Positions 23,914-32,443 of a DNA stretch of 64,000 nucleotides are shown piece by piece. Both the position numbers and the translations under genes were made by a program. The notes beneath the pieces were generated by a model. The model ran no database searches. It saw only the letters and a list, made by a program, of their open reading frames with translations, and was not told where the DNA came from. Source of the stretch: Candidatus Didemnitutus sp. Its GTDB lineage: Bacteria; Verrucomicrobiota; Verrucomicrobiia; Opitutales; Opitutaceae. The stretch is from contig JAHCAY010000003.1 in the NCBI GenBank assembly GCA_019634575.1, positions 280,556-344,555 on the forward strand, given 5' to 3'. Position 1 is the stretch's first letter, and the number at the start of each line of letters is the position of its first letter.

Positions 23914-26798
23914 CGAAGCATCACGAACTCCGGCCCGTCGATCCCGCGACCTTCGCCGCGTGGTTGCGTGGCGTCGGACTCCGGGACGATGTCGACCTCC
24001 GCGAGGCGCTGCGGCATGCGGCGGTGCTCGCCGAATTCGACCTTGAGGATCCGTTTGTCCAGGCGCTCGCTCCCACTCCGGAGCAACGCGAAGCTCTGCG
24101 GGCGCGCTGCGAGCCGGTCGAGGCGGAAGACGGTTCGAACCTCTGGCGGCTCCGTCCGGCGGAACGACAGGCGGCCCTCAGGACGTTGGGGCCCCGGGAT
24201 CTCGTGAGGCTTCTCTCGATGCGGTTCCCGGACCGGGAATCCGAGCGCCAACGGCTGCTCGACCGGATTCTTGTCGGCGGCGAGCCGGACTACTCGCGCA
24301 ACGACCCGGTGCAGATCGGCATGCTGGTCGAAGTGTGCGGATGGCTCGGGGAAGCCTGGCACACCCCGTCGATGGCAACCTTGAAACGGGACCTTGCCCG
24401 CGCACGGATCATCGCGCCGTTTCATCGCCTGGCCGGCGACCACTTCGTCGGGCGCAAACAGGAACTCGACAAACTTGCGGACCACGTGGGGGCGTTGCCT
24501 CCGAGCGGCTGGGGTTCGCGCGCCCGACGCGCATCGGACAGCCTGTTCGACACGTTCCGGCCTCGGCCGCCGCTGATGCTCCACGGGCCGGGCGGCGTGG
24601 GAAAGTCGTCGCTGCTGGCGAGATTCATCCTGGATCACATGGGCACGGGGGAGCGCGAGGAGACGCCGTTGCCCTTCGTTTATCTCGATTTCGATCGACG
24701 AACCATCGACCCGCTCCGCCCCGCCACTCTCCTGGCGGAAGCCGCGGCGCAGCTGCTGACGCAATTCCCCGAACGCATGCCGATGCAGGAGAAGCTCTGG
24801 TCCAAGCACCTCCTCGCCTCATCGGAAGCCTTCTCGGACTCCGACGCATCATACAGCGAGCGGACGTACTATCTCGATCGGCTGGTGATCGAACGGTTCG
24901 CGGAACAGTTGGAGGATGCCTTCCGGGGCTCGCCCCAACCGATCCTCTGGGTCCTCGACACATTCGAGGAGGTCCAAGCGAAGGGCGAAGCCGCCGTCGA
25001 GGGCATCTGGCAGTTCATCCGGGCGATTTCGGCGGAGACGAAACGGGTCCGTTTTGTGATCTCGGGCAGGGCGCCGGCCGCCGGACGGCTCACGACACTG
25101 GAACCGAGGAAAATGGAGCTCGGGGAGTTCGACCGGGAAGCCGCCGCGATGCTCCTGCAAAGGATGGTCGAGGGAAGCGTCGCCGACGGGGGACGGGACG
25201 ATGCGTGGCGGATCGCAGGCTTGGTGGGCGGGAGCCCGCTCGCGCTGCGCATGGCCGCCCGTCTCATCCGCGACGAGGGATGGAGCTCCCTGGATGAATT
25301 CCGGACCGGGTCGTTCGGTTTCCTCCGGCTGCAGTCGGAGAAAATCCAGGCTCAACTTTTCCACCGCATCCTCGAGCATCTCCCCAAGGAATCCCTGCGG
25401 CGGCTCGCCTTTCCCGGCTTGCTGGTGCGTCGCATAACTCCGGAGGTGATCACGGAGGTGCTCGCCGGACCTTGCGGGCTGATGATCAGCCGTCCCAACG
25501 GCGCGCGCAGGCTGTTCGCCGAACTGGGTCGGCGCCTTGACCTGGTGATGGTGAACGAAAGTGACGGTTCACTCAGCCATCGCCCGGATGTGCGCAGGCT
25601 GATGATGCCCGCGATCGCGGAAAGTGACCCCCGCTTGGTGCGCCGGATCCATGAGCGCGCCGTCCGATACTACTCCGAGAGAACCGGCGTGACGGCCCGG
25701 GCGGAGGAAATTTATCACCGGCTGCAGTTGGGCGAAAGCTCCGCGATCCTTGATCGCCGATGGAGGCCGAACGTGGGGCCATTGCTGACCGGAAGCTTGG
25801 AGGAGTTGCCCCCGGCGGGGCAGGTCTACCTGGCACGCAAGCTCGATCTGCCGCTTTCACCCGAGCTCCACGAGGCCGCCACGTTCGAGGATGCCGAGCA
25901 GGAGGTGCTACGGCAGTCGCGCTTGCTCATGCGTCGCGCGGACCTCTCCGCGGCCTTGTCGTTGATCGAAAGCTTCAATCTGCGACATCGCTCACGATCG
26001 GGTGAGCTCCGCCTCATGGAGGCGGAGGCGCTGCGCATGGCCGGACGACTGGAGGATGCCGGCGAGGTCGCGACGAAAGCCCTCTCGGAGATCGGGCGGG
26101 ACGGAACACCCAAGGGATTGTCGGTCGCGACGGACCTAATGCTCCTGCTCGCCGGCTTGGCGGAACAGAAGGGAGAACTGCGAACTGCGGCGGAACACGC
26201 CGGCGCTGCGGTCGCCGTCGCCGCGAGCACAGGCAACCAACTCCAGCTGCTGCGCGCCCGCGTGATGCGCGCCAGACTCACCGAAGAAGGTCCGTCGGAG
26301 ATTCGTCTCCAAGCCTTGGCCGAGGTGGAAAAGTCTATCACGCCGGATTTCCTGAGACTGGCGAGGACCCGTCCGGCTCTCCTCCGCGAGATGGCCGCGT
26401 TGGTCGGCGCCCGGCACCCTCGCGTCCTGTCGTGCGCCATCGACCGGCTCGAGCCCGATCTGGTGGGACGAAATCTCAAAGCCACCGCCGAACTCCTTGC
26501 GACGTGGCACCGCCGGCTCCCCCCAGCCCTCCGACGGCGCATCAGCACCGAGCAGGAGACACCACGATCGGATGAGCCCGGACCGTGGCGCGATTGGCTG
26601 GAACGGCAGGAAAGAAACCGGCTGGGCAAGCGGCTGCTGTCGCTCTGGCGGGAGGCCCCGTTGTCGCCGGAGGAACGCGAAGCGCTCGCGAATCTGTTCC
26701 GCGGCAGAATGCGGACAATCCGCAGCACCCACGACCGCTTGCTCAGCGACAGACCGTTCCGTCTGCGCGGGGAGCCGGATGACTCGCCGCTCGCCTAG
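23910..26798 (+). CDS. STAND-class NTPase, large signal-transducing sensor
   Basis: A 962-residue protein starting at ATG 23910 (ATGA overlap). The N-terminal ~190 residues are helical, probably an adaptor domain. The NTPase core has Walker A 'GPGGVGKSS' (about residues 227-235) and Walker B 'ILWVLDTFEEV' (near 345-355), then winged-helix and helical arms. The C-terminal region ('LSLIESFNLRHRSRSGELRL' onward) has TPR-like repeats that would sense a phage or damage signal. STAND NTPases switch from inactive to oligomeric and activate a linked effector; here the adjacent protease and nuclease are the natural candidates. Confidence 0.82.
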   Translation: MTKHHELRPVDPATFAAWLRGVGLRDDVDLREALRHAAVLAEFDLEDPFVQALAPTPEQREALRARCEPVEAEDGSNLWRLRPAERQAALRTLGPRDLVRLLSMRFPDRESERQRLLDRILVGGEPDYSRNDPVQIGMLVEVCGWLGEAWHTPSMATLKRDLARARIIAPFHRLAGDHFVGRKQELDKLADHVGALPPSGWGSRARRASDSLFDTFRPRPPLMLHGPGGVGKSSLLARFILDHMGTGEREETPLPFVYLDFDRRTIDPLRPATLLAEAAAQLLTQFPERMPMQEKLWSKHLLASSEAFSDSDASYSERTYYLDRLVIERFAEQLEDAFRGSPQPILWVLDTFEEVQAKGEAAVEGIWQFIRAISAETKRVRFVISGRAPAAGRLTTLEPRKMELGEFDREAAAMLLQRMVEGSVADGGRDDAWRIAGLVGGSPLALRMAARLIRDEGWSSLDEFRTGSFGFLRLQSEKIQAQLFHRILEHLPKESLRRLAFPGLLVRRITPEVITEVLAGPCGLMISRPNGARRLFAELGRRLDLVMVNESDGSLSHRPDVRRLMMPAIAESDPRLVRRIHERAVRYYSERTGVTARAEEIYHRLQLGESSAILDRRWRPNVGPLLTGSLEELPPAGQVYLARKLDLPLSPELHEAATFEDAEQEVLRQSRLLMRRADLSAALSLIESFNLRHRSRSGELRLMEAEALRMAGRLEDAGEVATKALSEIGRDGTPKGLSVATDLMLLLAGLAEQKGELRTAAEHAGAAVAVAASTGNQLQLLRARVMRARLTEEGPSEIRLQALAEVEKSITPDFLRLARTRPALLREMAALVGARHPRVLSCAIDRLEPDLVGRNLKATAELLATWHRRLPPALRRRISTEQETPRSDEPGPWRDWLERQERNRLGKRLLSLWREAPLSPEEREALANLFRGRMRTIRSTHDRLLSDRPFRLRGEPDDSPLA

Positions 26799-26865
26799 AG
26801 TCGGCGCCCCGGCACGAAGTTCGTTCTTGTGCTTTCCTCCCTGACCCGGGAAAGCATTCACGCAC

Positions 26866-28002
26866 ATGAGAATCGCGGGACTGTTCGCAGGCATCGGCGG
26901 CATCGAGCTCGGCCTCCAGGAGGCCGGACACGAGGGACGCCTGCTTTGCGAGATCGACGCCGGCGCGAGCAAGGTCCTGGCTGAAAGATTCAAGGACACG
27001 GAGATCGTGGCGGACGTGCGGAAGTTGCGCTCCCTTCCGAAGGAGGTCGACCTGCTCGCCGGCGGCTTCCCGTGCCAGGATCTGTCACAGGCGGGCGGGA
27101 CGGCCGGCATCAGCGGCCGCAATTCCGGCCTGGTGACCGAGATCTTCCGGCTGATCAAGCGGCGCCGACCGGCATGGCTCTTCTTGGAGAATGTGTCCTT
27201 CATGCTCCAGCTCGCGCGGGGCAACGCGATGGATTTCGTGGCATCGTCCTTGGAGGACCTCGGCTACCGCTGGGCCTACCGCGTCGTGGACTCGCGCGCG
27301 TTCGGGGTGCCGCAACGGCGCAAGCGGGTTTTCATCATCGCGTCGCTGAAAGAGGATCCGCGATCCGTGCTGTTCGCCGACGAGGCCGGTGATCCCGCCG
27401 AGATGGACCACGCCGGCCTGGCGTGCGGTTTCTACTGGACCGAGGGGACGAGAGGACTCGGGTGGGCGGTCGACAGCATACCCACGCTCAAGGGCGGATC
27501 GACGGTCGGCATCCCCTCGCCTCCGGCGATCTGGTGCCCCGATGGTCGCTTCATCACGCCGGACATCCGCGATGCGGAGCGACTGCAGGGCTTCCCGGTC
27601 GACTGGACCCTTCCCGCAGAGACCGTGACACGCGCATCGATGCGCTGGAAAATGGTCGGCAACGCCGTCACCGTCCCCGCCGCCGCGTGGGTCGGCAGCC
27701 GCTTGGCCAAACCCGGCAAGCCGGTGCTCGCCGCTTCAAGGCCGCTCAAGGCGGGAACCCCGTTCCCCACCGCGGCTTGGTTCGATGGCAAGCAGAGGCA
27801 CGCCATCGAGATCTCGCAATGGCCGCTGGCGAATCGCTGGCCCTCGTTGCTCTCCTTCCTGAAATTCCCCGGCAAGCCCCTGTCACGGAAAGCCGCCGAG
27901 GGATTCCTCCGACGCCTCACCGCCAGCTCGCTGGATTACCCGCCGCGATTCGCCGCCGACCTGGCCCGGCACATCGAGCGGCACGGCGACAAAGCTGCCT
28001 GA
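26866..28002 (+). CDS. DNA (cytosine-5)-methyltransferase, first copy
   Basis: A 378-residue m5C methyltransferase with motif I 'AGLFAGIGGIELGLQEAG', motif IV 'PCQDLS' (Cys70 nucleophile), motif VI 'ENV' (108-110) and motif VIII 'PQRRKRVF'. It transfers methyl groups from S-adenosylmethionine to cytosine in DNA. A probable restriction partner starts one base after its stop, with Vsr in antisense, as in type II restriction-modification operons. The target sequence cannot be read from the protein. Confidence 0.92.
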   Translation: MRIAGLFAGIGGIELGLQEAGHEGRLLCEIDAGASKVLAERFKDTEIVADVRKLRSLPKEVDLLAGGFPCQDLSQAGGTAGISGRNSGLVTEIFRLIKRRRPAWLFLENVSFMLQLARGNAMDFVASSLEDLGYRWAYRVVDSRAFGVPQRRKRVFIIASLKEDPRSVLFADEAGDPAEMDHAGLACGFYWTEGTRGLGWAVDSIPTLKGGSTVGIPSPPAIWCPDGRFITPDIRDAERLQGFPVDWTLPAETVTRASMRWKMVGNAVTVPAAAWVGSRLAKPGKPVLAASRPLKAGTPFPTAAWFDGKQRHAIEISQWPLANRWPSLLSFLKFPGKPLSRKAAEGFLRRLTASSLDYPPRFAADLARHIERHGDKAA

Positions 28003-28003
28003 A

Positions 28004-28711
28004 ATGTCCATCCTGCACGAACTCGAAGCCTCCTCACCCCGGCCCGCGATCGATGCCTCGCGAGAGGAGAAGAAAAATTACGCCGAGCGGCTGTCGCGGC
28101 ACCTTGCGCTCAAGTTCGCCAACGCGCTCCGCAGGGATTTCGAGGGCATCCTGCCCAACGCCGACGGAACCAGGCAGGAATCACAGGCCCGCACCGCCCG
28201 AGGCGTGAAGAAGCTCGACGTGAACTACAGCACGCCCGAGCTGGGGCTCGGTCTCGGGGTCAGCATCAAGACCATCAACTATGCCGACGCCACCACGGGG
28301 CGCTTCACCAAGAACTACTCGCGCGTCGAGAACGAGCTTCGGGCGGAGGCGGACGACTACCACCAGCGCCAACCGTACGCCGTCCTCACGGGGGTGATCT
28401 ACCTGCCCCTGACCAGCTGCCACGACAGCCGCGACATTTCATCCTTCGGCAGCGCGGTCCGCTATTTTCGGCATCGGGCCAACCGACGCGAGCCCGATGA
28501 TCCGACCGATCGGTTCGAGCGACTCTTCATCGGCGTCTACGATGAGCGAAGCGGCGACGATTGGTATCTCGACGTCCTCTCACCGCCCCCGCGACGCGGA
28601 GTGCCGGCGGCCGGATCCCTCCTGACGTTCGCGCGGCTGATCGACGAGATCCGCGACACCTACGATTTGCGGAACAATCCGCCGTTCATCTGGGCCGACG
28701 AGCAGGCGTGA
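28004..28711 (+). CDS. Probable type II restriction endonuclease partner
   Basis: A 235-residue protein one base after the methyltransferase stop. The central block 'VKKLDVNYSTPELGLGLGVS' followed by 'IKTIN' resembles a PD-(D/E)XK-like core in which acidic residues precede 'SIKT', and the first ~45 residues are helical. Restriction enzymes are highly divergent, so the call rests on position next to the methyltransferase and Vsr and on this acidic-strand pattern. No other family recognised. The end overlaps the antisense Vsr gene by 26 bases. Confidence 0.55.
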   Translation: MSILHELEASSPRPAIDASREEKKNYAERLSRHLALKFANALRRDFEGILPNADGTRQESQARTARGVKKLDVNYSTPELGLGLGVSIKTINYADATTGRFTKNYSRVENELRAEADDYHQRQPYAVLTGVIYLPLTSCHDSRDISSFGSAVRYFRHRANRREPDDPTDRFERLFIGVYDERSGDDWYLDVLSPPPRRGVPAAGSLLTFARLIDEIRDTYDLRNNPPFIWADEQA

Positions 28712-29132
28712 CCACCCTCGCGAGCCGGCGGGCCAGACGGCCACGGCCGGACTTCACGAGCTCATGTTCCCAGATCCGAACAACGCGCCAGCCGAGCATA
28801 CGCAAAGAGCGATCAACCCTCCGATCGCGAAGACGGTTCTGCGTCACCTTGCGCTCCCAGAACTCCGCGTTGCCGGAGGGACGGGTGTAGTGCCGAGGAC
28901 AACCGTGCCAGAAACATCCGTCCACGAACAAGGCCACCCGCTGCGCCGGGAACACGAAATCAGGACGACCGGGCAGCTGGCTGCCACGACGCCAGCCCCT
29001 GACCCGCAGCTCGCGCATGATCGCGATCAGGCGAATCTCCGTCGAGCGGTTGCCTTTGCCGCGGATGCGCGACATGAGGGCGGACCGCGCCGCCACGTCC
29101 ATGATGTCGGTGCGCTTACTGGCAGGTGTCAC
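28686..29132 (-). CDS. vsr: Very-short-patch repair endonuclease Vsr
   Basis: A 148-residue Vsr protein with 'ALMSRIRGKGNRSTE', 'GRPDFVFPAQRVALFVDGCF' and 'WHGCPRHYTRP', the Vsr core. Vsr nicks next to T:G mismatches that arise from deaminated 5-methylcytosine, so it guards the methylation sites of neighbouring m5C methyltransferases. Start is GTG at 29132; ATG at 29102 is an alternative, but homologues start near the upstream 'TDIM' segment. It is antisense to its neighbours and overlaps the restriction-like gene by 26 bases. Confidence 0.9.
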   Translation of the reverse strand: MTPASKRTDIMDVAARSALMSRIRGKGNRSTEIRLIAIMRELRVRGWRRGSQLPGRPDFVFPAQRVALFVDGCFWHGCPRHYTRPSGNAEFWERKVTQNRLRDRRVDRSLRMLGWRVVRIWEHELVKSGRGRLARRLARVVTPARRPR

Positions 29133-29224
29133 CGGGACGATGATGGCCGTCCGGCGAGCGGAAGCAAACCGGGACGCGCTTCGTCCTGGACATCTCGCAC
29201 GCCGGCCGGCACCAGGAGGTGTTC

Positions 29225-30718
29225 ATGTTGATCCCGGTCATCGATCTCTTCGCCGGCCCCGGAGGCCTGAACGAGGGCTTCAACCGCACCCGCGACGTGC
29301 GGGGGCGAAGGGTCTTCGGCACCGTGATCTCGGTGGAATGCGACCCCTTCGCGCACCGCACGCTCGAACTCAGGGCGCTTTTCCGCAAGCTCGCCGAGCG
29401 CGGCGATTTGGACGACTACCTTCGGTACACGAGGGGTGAGATCACGCGGGATGAACTCATGAGGCGCGCGGGCGACCTGGCCCAGTCCGCCGCGGAGGAG
29501 GCGATGCAGGCCCGGCTGGGGGACCCGGCGCATGACCGGGAGATCGAAGCCCGCATCCGCCGGGCGCTGCGCCGGGCTGGCTCGGGCGAGTGCGTGCTCA
29601 TCGGTGGCCCGCCTTGCCAGGCGTACTCGCTGGTCGGGCGCGCGAGGAGAAGGAACGACGCCACTTTCGCGGAGGATCACAAGCATGTCCTTTACCGGGA
29701 ATACCTGCGGATCGTGGGGTTGTTCCGTCCGGCGGTGTTCCTGATGGAGAACGTCCCCGGGCTGCTCTCCGCGAAGTTCCAAGGCGCGGGGACGTTCGAC
29801 ATGATCTGCGCCGATCTGCGGTCGGCGGGATACACCGTCCACGCACTCGGGGATGGCGCCGAATCGGACGACCCGCGACGATTCGTCGTCCGGGCGGACG
29901 AGCACGGGGTGCCGCAGTCCCGCGCACGGATCTTCCTGCTGGGTCTCCGAGCCGACCTCAAGCTCGCCGCGGCGCCGCTCATGCGCCCCGATCCGGGCGT
30001 GATCCACACGGTGGCGGACGTCGTCTCCGACCTGCCCGCGATACGCAGCCGCCTCTCCAAGGGCGGTGGCGACTCAGGACCCGCCTGGGCCGCGGAAATC
30101 GCCCGCGCCTTCACGCCACGGCGGATCGCGGCGATGGAGCCGGTGGTCGCGGGGCGGCTCGCGCATGAGCTTTCCGGCCTGCGCACGGATCTGCCGCTGG
30201 GGGCACCGCACATGGAGCGGGCCCGCGGAGGCCCGCGCGCGCTGCGCGAATGGTACGAGGACGCCCCCTGCGGCGTGCTCAACCACAACAGCCGCGGCCA
30301 CATGGCGAGTGATCTGCACAGGTACATGTACTGGGCCGCCTACGGCGCGGTGCACCATCGCTCACCCACCCTTCACGATGTGCCGGCATTCCTGCTGCCG
30401 GAGCATGCCAACGTGGGCCGTGATCCGGACACGATGCCGTTCGGGGATCGCTTCCGCGTGCAGCTCGGCAAGCGCCCGTCCACGACCGTCGTGTCACACA
30501 TCGCCAAGGACGGGCATTACTACATCCACCCGTCCGCCCGGCAGTGCCGCAGTCTCAGCGTTCGCGAGGCGGCGCGGCTTCAGACCTTCCCAGACAGTTA
30601 TCTCTTCGAGGGACCGATCACCGAGCAGTACAAGCAGGTGGGCAACGCCGTGCCGCCATGGCTGGCGTCACGCCTCGGCGCGCTGGTCCACGGCATCCTC
30701 ACGGGCCGCGCGCCCTGA
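29225..30718 (+). CDS. DNA (cytosine-5)-methyltransferase, second copy with insertion
   Basis: A 497-residue m5C methyltransferase: motif I 'VIDLFAGPGGLNEGF', motif IV 'GGPPCQAYS' (Cys131), motif VI 'ENV' (175-177) and motif VIII near 'GVPQSRARIF'. A ~80-residue insertion lies between motifs I and IV (residues ~45-120), unlike the compact first copy. Start is ATG at 29225, five bases after a perfect AGGAGG Shine-Dalgarno; a GTG at 29219 is the upstream alternative. The last 51 bases overlap the convergent DUF6339-like gene. It probably supplies self-protection for the cluster at 30668-37930. Confidence 0.92.
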   Translation: MLIPVIDLFAGPGGLNEGFNRTRDVRGRRVFGTVISVECDPFAHRTLELRALFRKLAERGDLDDYLRYTRGEITRDELMRRAGDLAQSAAEEAMQARLGDPAHDREIEARIRRALRRAGSGECVLIGGPPCQAYSLVGRARRRNDATFAEDHKHVLYREYLRIVGLFRPAVFLMENVPGLLSAKFQGAGTFDMICADLRSAGYTVHALGDGAESDDPRRFVVRADEHGVPQSRARIFLLGLRADLKLAAAPLMRPDPGVIHTVADVVSDLPAIRSRLSKGGGDSGPAWAAEIARAFTPRRIAAMEPVVAGRLAHELSGLRTDLPLGAPHMERARGGPRALREWYEDAPCGVLNHNSRGHMASDLHRYMYWAAYGAVHHRSPTLHDVPAFLLPEHANVGRDPDTMPFGDRFRVQLGKRPSTTVVSHIAKDGHYYIHPSARQCRSLSVREAARLQTFPDSYLFEGPITEQYKQVGNAVPPWLASRLGALVHGILTGRAP

Positions 30719-31510
30719 CCGGATGCTCGCCAGCGGCGCGATCTCGCCGCGGAGGGCGCGGACGCTCTGCCCGAAAGTCTCCCGCACGAGCGCGCGGAGC
30801 TCCTCGTCGCCGGCGGCCTGGAACTCCATGAAGGCGCCGAGGCGCAGGATGCGCTTCTGCTGGTCGCGCAGGAGCGTCGCGCGGTTCACGTCCGGGTTCG
30901 CCCGCGTCGTCTCGAGGAGAAGGTCCGCCGTGACACCGGCCAGCCGCCGGTTGCCGGACAGGCTGGTGCGCTCCATCAGCTGCACCAGCTCGTCCTCCCC
31001 GAGCGCATGGATCCTGTGGTAAGGCGCCGGCGCACCCGCCTCGTGCAGCACGGCGCAGCGCCACCAGAGGCGACCGAACGTGTTGCGCTGGCGGTGACGC
31101 GTCGTGATCCAGCGATCGGAGGCGTCCGGCCCCCGCGACGTCCCCCAGCGCCACCGCACGAGGTCCGGCACGAGCACCAGTGTCATGAAATGCCACATCC
31201 CCTCGTGCGCCGCCTGGTGCGGTGTCAACCGGAGGAACCGGTGCAGGCATTCCGACCACTCCGCGTCCGCATCGGTGTTGCGCGCCTGCTCATGGGGATA
31301 TCCGTGCCGCATCGCGATCTCGGTCAGCCTTTCCGCTAGCTCCGCGAGATGGCTCACCGGCGCGCGGACGCTTCCGCCGGTCGGGAGATAGACCGAGGCG
31401 CGGTGCGCCGTGGCGCGGGCGCGCCGGCAATCGTCGATCCCGAGCGCGGCGCGCTCGGCCGCGAGCTTCTCCATGGCGGGGCTCCGTGCCAGCTGCGGAT
31501 AGAGGATCAC
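30668..31510 (-). CDS. DUF6339-like protein
   Basis: A 280-residue protein starting with GTG at 31510 (GTGA overlap with the previous gene), preceded by a purine-rich 'aggggagggg'. It carries 'LTPHQAAHEGMWHFMTLVLV' and 'FGRLWWRCAVLHEAGAPAPY', typical of the DUF6339 family found with Z1 and GHKL ATPase genes. Function unknown. Being the last gene of the operon and conserved with Z1/DUF4420 genes, it is likely to be a subunit of the same complex. The family name is from memory. Confidence 0.6.
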   Translation of the reverse strand: MILYPQLARSPAMEKLAAERAALGIDDCRRARATAHRASVYLPTGGSVRAPVSHLAELAERLTEIAMRHGYPHEQARNTDADAEWSECLHRFLRLTPHQAAHEGMWHFMTLVLVPDLVRWRWGTSRGPDASDRWITTRHRQRNTFGRLWWRCAVLHEAGAPAPYHRIHALGEDELVQLMERTSLSGNRRLAGVTADLLLETTRANPDVNRATLLRDQQKRILRLGAFMEFQAAGDEELRALVRETFGQSVRALRGEIAPLASIRSGRAAREDAVDQRAEA

Positions 31511-32442
31511 TGGTCCCCTCCCCTCATCGCCTGGGGCGAGTAAAGTCCCATGGCTGCTTGGATCGCCATCGCGAGCTTCGCCGGCTCGGTCTTCATTTTT
31601 TCCTGAAGGGCGACCGGCGACTCGCCCGGGAACACCCGGGCCAGCAGATCGGCGAGCACGCGGCCGGCAGTCCCGGCCTCGTGCGGCCCGAGCTCGAGGT
31701 CGCGCGCGTGACACAAGGCGAGGTTCACCATCTCCACGGCAACCGCGTGCTTCAGCCCGGATCGGATCGCGAGCTGCGCCTCGGTCGGAGCCGTGCTCAC
31801 CAGCGCCTGCCGGAAGATCTCATGCCGGGAGTTGACCAGCAGGCGCAGCGCCGCCATCGCGGGCAGCGTCGGATCCGGCGGGGAGAATTCCAAGCACCAG
31901 CACGCGGACGCCGGGCCCACCGCGTCCGTCACGAAATCCACGACCGACATCGGGAAGCGGGGCGCGTCGCCTTCCAGCAGGACGCTGATCGAGTCCTCCC
32001 ACAGGACGCTGCCGGGCCTGCGCGGGGCGAGCCGGTCGCGCTCCATCGCGGGCGACGCTGCGGCGAGCACGAGGACGGAGCGGAGCTGGAGGGAACCGGC
32101 GATCTCCTCGGCGGGGACCGTGATCTCCAGCGTGAACCGCTGCCGGCCTCCGGACGCACCGACTTGGATGTGATGGGCCGCCCCGCAGCCCCGCAGGCTC
32201 GTCTCCTCCGACCACCATGTCGGGAGCAGGGAGACGAACGCCCCGGGCTTCAGGCCGCCGCTCCGGCTGAGTCGCACGAGGTCGATCTCGATCTCGCGGG
32301 TGCACTGCAGCGCGAGGCTCGGGTCCCAATCGCGGATCGGCTCGCCATCGGAAAGTGACCGCCCGTGCAGCGCGCGCCACGGTCCCGCCGAGAAACACTC
32401 GGGATCAGGACGGGCGTATGCGGGGGAACGGACCGTGCGCAT
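31507..32442 (-). CDS. Unknown protein of the GHKL/Z1 operon
   Basis: A 311-residue protein, start ATG at 32442, one base after the GHKL gene stop. Beta-rich N-terminal half, with helices in the C-terminal half ('ATAGRVLADLLARVF'-like helix and 'KLAMAIQAAMGLYSPQAMRG'). No catalytic motif recognised. It sits between a GHKL ATPase and a DUF6339-like gene, so it is probably a structural or recognition subunit of the restriction-like system. Confidence 0.5.
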   Translation of the reverse strand: MRTVRSPAYARPDPECFSAGPWRALHGRSLSDGEPIRDWDPSLALQCTREIEIDLVRLSRSGGLKPGAFVSLLPTWWSEETSLRGCGAAHHIQVGASGGRQRFTLEITVPAEEIAGSLQLRSVLVLAAASPAMERDRLAPRRPGSVLWEDSISVLLEGDAPRFPMSVVDFVTDAVGPASACWCLEFSPPDPTLPAMAALRLLVNSRHEIFRQALVSTAPTEAQLAIRSGLKHAVAVEMVNLALCHARDLELGPHEAGTAGRVLADLLARVFPGESPVALQEKMKTEPAKLAMAIQAAMGLYSPQAMRGGDQ

Positions 32443-32443
32443 G

